From Streptosporangium amethystogenes (lineage in GTDB: Bacteria; Actinomycetota; Actinomycetes; Streptosporangiales; Streptosporangiaceae), in NCBI RefSeq assembly GCF_000721075.1, contig NZ_JOEQ01000008.1, forward strand, positions 124,001 to 188,000: 64,000 bases of DNA, written 5' to 3'. The notes under the pieces were generated by a model. The model was not told where the DNA came from. It did not search any database and worked only from the letters and a program-made list of their open reading frames with translations. Of the stretch, positions 58,480 through 64,000 are shown one piece after another (the first letter of the stretch is position 1; every line of letters begins with the position of its first letter). Position numbers and translations under genes: made by a program.

Positions 58480-59915
58480 CCGGTCTGCTGCTGCGCGACG
58501 CCGAGCTCGACGGGCGCACCGGGGTCGACGTCCGCGTCGAGGACGGCCACGTCGTCGAGGTGGGCACCGCCCTCGGCCGCCGGCCGGGAGAGGCCTGGTA
58601 CGACTGCCGGGGCGGCGCGCTGCTGCCCGGGCTCTGCGACCACCATCTGCACCTGCATGCGCTCGCCGCCTGGGGCACCTCGGTGCGCTGCGGCCCTCCC
58701 GAGGTGACCGGGCCCGCCGCGCTGGCCGCCGCGCTGGCCGCGGCCGTCCCCGACGAGCACGGGTGGATCCGTGGTGTCGGATACGCGGAGACGGTCGCCG
58801 GCGACCTCGACGCCGCCGCGCTGGACCGCCTCCGTCCCGACCGCCCGGTCCGCGTCCAGCATCGAAGCGGCGCGCTGTGGACCCTCAACACCGCGGCCAT
58901 GACCGTGACCGGCCTGGCCGGGGCCGACCACCCCGGCGTCGAGCGGGACGACCGTGGCTCTCCCACCGGACGGCTCTGGCGCGCCGACGGCTGGCTGCGC
59001 TCCCGGCTGCCGCCCGCCGGACCGCCCGATCTCGCCCCGGTGGGCGCCGCTCTCACCCGCTTCGGCATCACCGCCGTCACCGACGCCACCCCCGATCTCG
59101 ACGCCGGCGCCGTCGCGGCGATCACCGAGGCCATGCGGAGCGGGGCGCTGCCCCAGCGCGTCCACCTGCTCGGCGCCCCGCTGGACACCTCGGCCGGGCA
59201 CGATGACCCGGTGGGGGCACCGTGCCCGGCCGTCGGACCGTACAAGATCGTGATCGCCGATTCCGGGCTGCCCACACTCGACGAGCTCACCGGCCGGATC
59301 CGGGCCGCGCACACCGCCGGGCGCGCGGTCGCCGTGCACTGCGTCACCCGCGAGGCGCTGGTCCTGCTGCTGGTCGCGCTGGACGACGCCGGTTCCCTGC
59401 CCGGCGACCGGGTCGAGCACGCCGCGCTCGTACCGGCCGAGCTCGCCCCGGAGATGGCCCGTCTCGGCCTGCGCGTCGTCACCCAGCCCGGCTTCCTCGC
59501 GCACCGGGGTGACGACTTCCTGCGGGACCTCCCCACCCGGGACCACCGGGACCTGTACCGCTGTGCCACCTTCCTCCGGACGGGCGTACCCGTCGCGCTG
59601 TCCAGCGACGCCCCCTACGGCCCGCTCGATCCCTGGGCCGTCATCGGCGCGGCGACCCGGCGGCACACCCCATCCGGGCGGGTCGCCGGTCCGGGCGAGC
59701 GGCTCACCTTCTCCCAGGCCCTCGGCGCCTATCTCGCCCCGCCCGAAGAGCCGGGCGGTCCGGCCCGGCGCGTCCGTCGCGGCACACCCGCGGACCTCGT
59801 CGTCCTGCGCACTCGCCTCGCCGACGCGCCCGCCGACCCGGAGCCCGTCCGGGCGGTGCTGGTGGGAGGCCGCCTCGTCCGGGACGATCCCGGCACAGGT
59901 CCCGCCGGCCGGTAA
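58476..59915 (+). CDS. Amidohydrolase-family metal-dependent hydrolase
   Basis: The 479-residue protein has the amidohydrolase entry GLCDHHLHLHAL (HxH metal site), a later His in AVAVHCVTREAL, and the catalytic-Asp region VALSSDAPYGPLDPW, ending with the composite beta-sandwich strand DLVVLRTRL. It resembles the YtcJ-like amidohydrolase_3 branch. The substrate is unknown. The GTG start overlaps the CoA-transferase stop, so the two enzymes probably act in sequence on one compound. Confidence 0.82.
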   Translation: MTGLLLRDAELDGRTGVDVRVEDGHVVEVGTALGRRPGEAWYDCRGGALLPGLCDHHLHLHALAAWGTSVRCGPPEVTGPAALAAALAAAVPDEHGWIRGVGYAETVAGDLDAAALDRLRPDRPVRVQHRSGALWTLNTAAMTVTGLAGADHPGVERDDRGSPTGRLWRADGWLRSRLPPAGPPDLAPVGAALTRFGITAVTDATPDLDAGAVAAITEAMRSGALPQRVHLLGAPLDTSAGHDDPVGAPCPAVGPYKIVIADSGLPTLDELTGRIRAAHTAGRAVAVHCVTREALVLLLVALDDAGSLPGDRVEHAALVPAELAPEMARLGLRVVTQPGFLAHRGDDFLRDLPTRDHRDLYRCATFLRTGVPVALSSDAPYGPLDPWAVIGAATRRHTPSGRVAGPGERLTFSQALGAYLAPPEEPGGPARRVRRGTPADLVVLRTRLADAPADPEPVRAVLVGGRLVRDDPGTGPAGR

Positions 59916-60042
59916 GGACCGTGGATTCGCCATGCGACGGCCAGGCGCCCGTACCGTCACCGAGTGACCGGAGGATGCCCCGGCCTTCAGGCAGGGAAGG
60001 ACGTCGATCCTCACCGGCTGCCGACCCGCGAGCGTGTCGAGC

Positions 60043-60885
60043 TCAGCCCTTCAGGCCGGTGTGGGCCAGGCCCTCGATGAACTGCCGCTGCGCGAGCACG
60101 AACACCACCAGCACCGGTAGCGCGGTCATCGAGGCGGCGGCGAGCTGGACGTTCCACATCGGCCCGCCGTAGGCGTCGACGAACTGGGTCAGTGCCTGCG
60201 GGAGGGTGAACCTCTCGGGCGAGGAGAGGTACACGATGGGTTCGAGATAGAGGTTCCAGCTGTGCAGGAAGGTGAAGATCGCGACAGCGCCGAGCGCCGG
60301 ACGGGCCAGCGGCAGCGCGACCCGGTAGAAGGTGCCGAACCTGCCGAGCCCGTCGACACGGGCGGCCTCCTCCAACTCGCCGGGGAGGCTGATGAAGAAC
60401 TGCCTCATGATGAAGGTGGCCAGCACGCTGGGCGCGCCGAGGACCGGCACCAGGATCAGCGGCCAGTGGGTGTCGGTGAGCCCCAGCCTGTGAAACATCT
60501 GGAACAGCGGGACGATCGTGACCTCGCTCGGGATGAGCAGCCCGAGCAGCACGACGACGAAGAGGACGTTCTGGCCGGGGAAGCGGATGCGTGCGAAGGC
60601 GTACCCGGCCATCGCCGCCACCGCCATCGTCCCCGCCGTGACGACCAGGGCGATGTAGAGACTGTTGAGATACTGGCCCGCGAAGGGCTGCAGCCGGAAG
60701 ACCTGCCCGTAGGCCGAGACGTCCCAGTCCGCGGGAAGCAGCCTCGGCGGGAAGGCGAAGATCTCACCGACCGGTTTGAACGACGAGGTGACCATCCACC
60801 AGGTCGGGAAGACGAACGGCACGCACAGCAGGCACAGCAGGCCGTACAGGAGCGTCTTCAGCCGCGTCGGCGTCTCATGTCTCAT
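60043..60885 (-). CDS. Carbohydrate ABC transporter permease (MalG type)
   Basis: The 280-residue permease has six predicted helices, the family opening with FPTWWMVTSSFKPVGEIF, and the EAA loop EEAARVDGLGRFGTFYRVALPLARP. It overlaps the MalF-type gene by 11 bp. It forms the channel with it. Confidence 0.9.
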   Translation of the reverse strand: MRHETPTRLKTLLYGLLCLLCVPFVFPTWWMVTSSFKPVGEIFAFPPRLLPADWDVSAYGQVFRLQPFAGQYLNSLYIALVVTAGTMAVAAMAGYAFARIRFPGQNVLFVVVLLGLLIPSEVTIVPLFQMFHRLGLTDTHWPLILVPVLGAPSVLATFIMRQFFISLPGELEEAARVDGLGRFGTFYRVALPLARPALGAVAIFTFLHSWNLYLEPIVYLSSPERFTLPQALTQFVDAYGGPMWNVQLAAASMTALPVLVVFVLAQRQFIEGLAHTGLKG

Positions 60886-61864
60886 CGATGACCCACTTCC
60901 TGCGCATCCGCCACTGCACGACGGTGAGCAGTGCCACGATCGCGAACAGCAGGACCGACAGCGTCGCGCCGTATCCGAAGTGATGGAACTGGAACGCCTG
61001 CTGGTACAGGTAGTAGACGAGGACCGTCGTCGACATGCCGGGACCGCCCTGGGTGAGCACCGCGATCTGCGCGAACACCTGCAGCGACCCCACCACGGTG
61101 ATGATCGAGGTGAGCAGGATGGTCGGGCTGATCAGGGGGACGGTGATCCGTCTGAAGCGGGTCCACGCCCCGGCGCCGTCCAGCGCGGCGGCCTCGTAGA
61201 GCTGGGCCGGCACGCCCTGAAGGGCTGCCAGGAAGAGCACCATGTTGAGTCCGACGTTCTTGAGGACCTGAACGACGATCACCGCCGACATCGCCGTGCC
61301 CTCGCCGCGCAGCCAGTTCGGACCGTCGACTCCGGCGGCGCCGAGCAGGCCGTTGACGCCGCCGTCGTCCTGCAGCAGGAACTGCCACACGATCGTCCAG
61401 GCGACCAGTGAGACCACCACGGGTGAGAAGAAGACCGTACGGAAGAACGTGGTCCCGCGCAGCCGCTGGTTGAGCAGGATCGCCAGAAGCAGGGCCAGGG
61501 CGAGATTGAAGACGACCAGGCCGGCCGAGAACACCGCGGTGCCGGCCAGCACCTCGCGCAGGTTGGCGTCGGCGAGCAGCCGGTCGTAGTTCTCCGTGCC
61601 GACGAACTCGAAGGTGCCGGCCAGCACGTTCCACTCGTGCAGGCTGTACCAGAGCACGAGCCCGAGCGGCAGGAGCACGAACAGCACGCTGCCCAGGAGT
61701 TGCGGGGTGATGAGCAGGTATCCGACCAGGTTGTCGCGGCGGCGCACGGTCCAGAGGGGCCGGCCGCTCCCCGTGCCCCCGGTGCGCCCGGTGGCGTTCC
61801 CCCTGGTGACCGGCCGGACGTCGGCCCGGCCGGTCACCGCGGACCTCGGGTGTGAAACGGCCAC
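60875..61864 (-). CDS. Carbohydrate ABC transporter permease (MalF type)
   Basis: The 329-residue permease has an N-terminal cytoplasmic stretch of about 45 residues, a first helix (LVGYLLITPQLLGSVLFVLLPLG in part), WYSLHEWNVLAGTFEFVGTENY and the EAA loop YEAAALDGAGAWTRFRRITVPLISP. GTG61864 begins 1 bp after the binding-protein stop. It partners the MalG-type protein. Confidence 0.9.
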   Translation of the reverse strand: MAVSHPRSAVTGRADVRPVTRGNATGRTGGTGSGRPLWTVRRRDNLVGYLLITPQLLGSVLFVLLPLGLVLWYSLHEWNVLAGTFEFVGTENYDRLLADANLREVLAGTAVFSAGLVVFNLALALLLAILLNQRLRGTTFFRTVFFSPVVVSLVAWTIVWQFLLQDDGGVNGLLGAAGVDGPNWLRGEGTAMSAVIVVQVLKNVGLNMVLFLAALQGVPAQLYEAAALDGAGAWTRFRRITVPLISPTILLTSIITVVGSLQVFAQIAVLTQGGPGMSTTVLVYYLYQQAFQFHHFGYGATLSVLLFAIVALLTVVQWRMRRKWVIDET

Positions 61865-61865
61865 G

Positions 61866-63149
61866 TCACGTACCCAGCATCGGCTGGATCCTGGCGCACA
61901 CCCCGCCCAGCACCGCCTTGACGTCGGCGCCGGGCTGCCAGAGCGGGTCGAGCGCGGCCCGCACGGTCTGCGCGAGTTCCGCCTGGCCGGTGTGGCTGGG
62001 CTTGACCACGCCCTTCTCGATGCCGCCGATCACGACCTGCTGGAGCTGCTCGGGCTTGAGCAGCGGGTTGCTCTTGGCCAGGGTGTCCGCGGTGAGCTGG
62101 GAGGCCCGGGGCGGCGGGAAGTAGGCGGCGAGCCTGGCGGAGTTGGCGGGGTTGGTGAAGAAGGCCAGGAAGTCGACGGCCGCCGCGGCGTTCGCGGACT
62201 TCTTGAAGACGCCCAGGCCCGCCTGGCCGATCACCGAGTACTCACCCTTGGGACCCGCGGGCAGCGGGACGAGGTCCCAGCCGAACTTCGCGTCCTGCAG
62301 GAGCGAGGCGCGGGAGATCTGGGTGATGGTCATCGCCGCGTCGCCCGCGAAGAAGTCCGCCGTGGTGCCCGGACCGGGGAACGCCTTGTCCGTGAAGACC
62401 GCCCTGTGCAGGAACGTCATCGCCTCGACCATCTCGGGACTGTCGAACCCGCAGGTCCTGCCGTCCTCGCTCCAGGCCTGGGCGCCCCAGCCGCCCCATA
62501 CCGAGGCGAGGTTGTCCCAGCTCTTGTAGTCGAAGTCGCGGACGACCATACCTGCCTTGCCGGTGCCGGAGGCGACCGCGGCGTTCTGGGCCACCACCTT
62601 CTCCCAGGTCCACGTACCCGCCTTGATCATCTCAGCGGGGGTCTTCTGACCCGCCTTCTTGAGCAGGTCGGTGTTGACGAACACCCCGAACGGCGAGGTG
62701 GAGAACGGGTAGGCGTACAGCTTGCCCTCGGCCTGCCAGAGCTTGACCGCCGAGGGGGTGAGGTCGTCGAAACCGTAGCCCTCGGCCTTGCGCAGCGTGT
62801 CGTCGAGCGGCGCCAGCGCGCCTGAGGAGACGAAGTCGGGCGCCGAGTTCTCCAGGATCCAGGCCAGGTCGGGGGCGTTGCCGCCGGCGATCTGGGTGGT
62901 CAGGGTGGTGGTGTAGTTCTCGAAGGGGATGGGGTCGAACGTGATCTCGCCGATGTCGGGGTGGGTCTTCCGGTATTCGGCGGCGATCTCGTTGAACAGC
63001 TTCAGATGTGCCTCGTTCGAGGTCCAGATCGTCATGCGCAGCGGTTGCGGGCCCTTCGCCGCGCGAGTGGCCTCGTTCGCCCCGCCGCACGCCGTCAGGG
63101 TGAGCAGCGCCGCCAGCGCGACGGCCGCGGGCTTTCCGAATGGTCTCAT
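61866..63149 (-). CDS. Sugar-binding lipoprotein of an ABC importer (SBP_bac_1)
   Basis: The signal peptide ends in the lipobox LTLTACGG (Cys21). The mature part has family segments RMTIWTSNEAHLKLFNEIAAEYRKTHPDI, TTQIAGGNAPDLAWI and YPFSTSPFGVFVNTDLLKKAG. The ligand is unknown. AAGGAG lies 8 bases before ATG63149. No ATPase gene lies in the visible set, so a shared MsiK-type ATPase probably energises it. The FAD oxidoreductase gene lies 50 bp upstream. Confidence 0.9.
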   Translation of the reverse strand: MRPFGKPAAVALAALLTLTACGGANEATRAAKGPQPLRMTIWTSNEAHLKLFNEIAAEYRKTHPDIGEITFDPIPFENYTTTLTTQIAGGNAPDLAWILENSAPDFVSSGALAPLDDTLRKAEGYGFDDLTPSAVKLWQAEGKLYAYPFSTSPFGVFVNTDLLKKAGQKTPAEMIKAGTWTWEKVVAQNAAVASGTGKAGMVVRDFDYKSWDNLASVWGGWGAQAWSEDGRTCGFDSPEMVEAMTFLHRAVFTDKAFPGPGTTADFFAGDAAMTITQISRASLLQDAKFGWDLVPLPAGPKGEYSVIGQAGLGVFKKSANAAAAVDFLAFFTNPANSARLAAYFPPPRASQLTADTLAKSNPLLKPEQLQQVVIGGIEKGVVKPSHTGQAELAQTVRAALDPLWQPGADVKAVLGGVCARIQPMLGT

Positions 63150-63199
63150 GGTCCGATCTCCTTGCTGGGAATCCCCCGACGGTCGTGGTGGGTGCGCGG

Positions 63200-64000
63200 T
63201 CAGTAACCGGTCACCTGCGGCCAGCGCAGCTCGACGCCGTCGCGGGTGAGCCGGTGCTGGAAGGCGGCGAGCAGGCCCTCGTCACCGCGTACGGCGTGCG
63301 GGGTGGTGGCGTTGTCCAGACAGAAGGCGGCGAGGGCGCCGGCGGCCTCGCCGACGTTCCACTCCACCGGGTGCAGCCGGTAGGCCCCGTTGGTGATGTG
63401 TGTGGTGCCGATGTTCTTGGAGGCAGGCAGCAGGTTGGTCATCCGCTGCGGGACGAGCGCGCCGAGGGGGATCTCGAACGGCGAGCTGGCCACGTCTATG
63501 TAGTTGTCGCCCCCGGTGGAGGGGTGCAGGTCGATGCGGTACATCCCCACGCCGACCGAGTCGGCGTAGCTCACCGCGCCCTTGTCTCCGCGCACCGCGA
63601 GCGACAGGTCCTGCTCGGCCACGGTGTACAGGGCACGGACGCGGCGCGACTCGCGGATGTAGGGTGCCTGGGCCAGGCCGTCGTCGCCACCGCCGGTGAC
63701 GTCGCCCCGCAGGCGCAGGCCGGGAAACCCGGTCCCTCCGTCGGGGCGCGGCGCCTCGGTCTGCAACCAGTACAGCACCGAGCGGGAGAGCTCGCGGGCC
63801 GCGGCCAGGTGCCTGCCGGCGTCCGGCACGTCGATGACCGGGCCCTCCAGGTAGTCGATCATCGGCCAGTTGACCAGGGTGATGTCGCTGGCGTAGGCGC
63901 CGTCGGTGAAGTTACGCCGCGCGGCGATCCTGCGGAAGGTCCACAGGTTCGCGTCGCCGGGATTGAGCCGCTGGTCGGCCTCGACGAGCAGCGGGTCGTC
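63200..64000 (-). CDS. FAD-dependent oxidoreductase (PF12831-like), C-terminal part
   Basis: The 266 visible residues run into the right edge in one frame. They contain the C-terminal FAD contact (LLPASKNIGTTHITNGAYRLHPVEWNVGEAAGALAAFCL), typical of FAD_oxidored/PF12831 proteins. The N-terminal GxGxxG region is off the window. Family members are often linked to sugar ABC importers in actinobacteria. Substrate unknown. Confidence 0.8.
   Translation of the reverse strand, partial: DDPLLVEADQRLNPGDANLWTFRRIAARRNFTDGAYASDITLVNWPMIDYLEGPVIDVPDAGRHLAAARELSRSVLYWLQTEAPRPDGGTGFPGLRLRGDVTGGGDDGLAQAPYIRESRRVRALYTVAEQDLSLAVRGDKGAVSYADSVGVGMYRIDLHPSTGGDNYIDVASSPFEIPLGALVPQRMTNLLPASKNIGTTHITNGAYRLHPVEWNVGEAAGALAAFCLDNATTPHAVRGDEGLLAAFQHRLTRDGVELRWPQVTGY

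Noticed and set aside
1..64000. CRISPR array, prophage or integrative element
   Set aside because: No regularly spaced repeats, integrase, phage structural genes or attachment-site duplication next to a tRNA were seen.

Overview
The window is about 71% G+C, has short intergenic gaps, frequent GTG starts and ATGA/GTGA start-stop overlaps, and carries families typical of filamentous actinobacteria: XRE/DUF5753 plus DUF397 plus an RsbW-like ATPase, two DUF574 S-adenosyl methyltransferases, F420-type PPOX proteins, an MPB70-like fasciclin protein, a mycothiol-nitroreductase-like DsbA protein and an IdeR-type iron box. A Streptosporangiales-like chromosome (Streptosporangium or Nonomuraea type) is my best guess. 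No rRNA, tRNA or CRISPR array was seen.

0-16 kb is mixed housekeeping and redox: a CHAP hydrolase, an iron-regulated siderophore-interacting protein, a GH15 trehalase/glucoamylase-like enzyme, CobL, a PPOX protein, a low-molecular-weight tyrosine phosphatase, an ABC-2 exporter divergent from a two-component system, and a two-gene molybdenum hydroxylase (one gene is an iron-sulfur/Mo-subunit fusion) divergent from a TetR regulator with three identical-type operators between them. 15-21 kb holds the XRE-DUF397-ATPase cassette with a perfect 18-bp palindrome, the paired methyltransferases and a RecQ helicase with an unusual tail. 21-26 kb has a secreted fasciclin protein, a PPOX protein, a permuted NlpC/P60-like protein and a three-gene sugar operon (ROK kinase, isomerase, Gfo/Idh/MocA dehydrogenase) whose promoter overlaps a LacI-type operator.

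26.4-27.8 kb is a decayed IS200/IS605 element: a deletion has joined a tnpA remnant head to head with an N-truncated tnpB that keeps its RuvC and zinc-finger residues. Both subterminal hairpins remain. pgm follows immediately.

31-43 kb reads as a cell-wall recycling locus: NagZ, a MurR/RpiR regulator, an AmiE-like serine hydrolase, MurQ, a double GNAT and a complete oligopeptide ABC importer (OppFDCBA). A 23-codon mini-ORF is coupled on both sides between oppB and oppC. The importer appears to replace the PTS transporter that usually accompanies MurQ, which leaves a MurNAc kinase unaccounted for.

43-53 kb carries a secreted CE3-type esterase with a cellulose-binding module, a ferritin, a LacI regulator, a secreted zinc peptidase and a minus-strand set: a LAL-type LuxR regulator, a 46-codon small gene, a possible 44-codon ORF and a protein of unknown function with two TIR-like segments and a zinc ribbon. 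That last set is the best candidate here for an undescribed system. 53-64 kb has L-rhamnose mutarotase and rhamnulokinase, a zinc dehydrogenase, a rearranged CaiB-type CoA transferase coupled to an amidohydrolase, and a sugar ABC importer (no ATPase) behind an FAD oxidoreductase that runs off the right edge.
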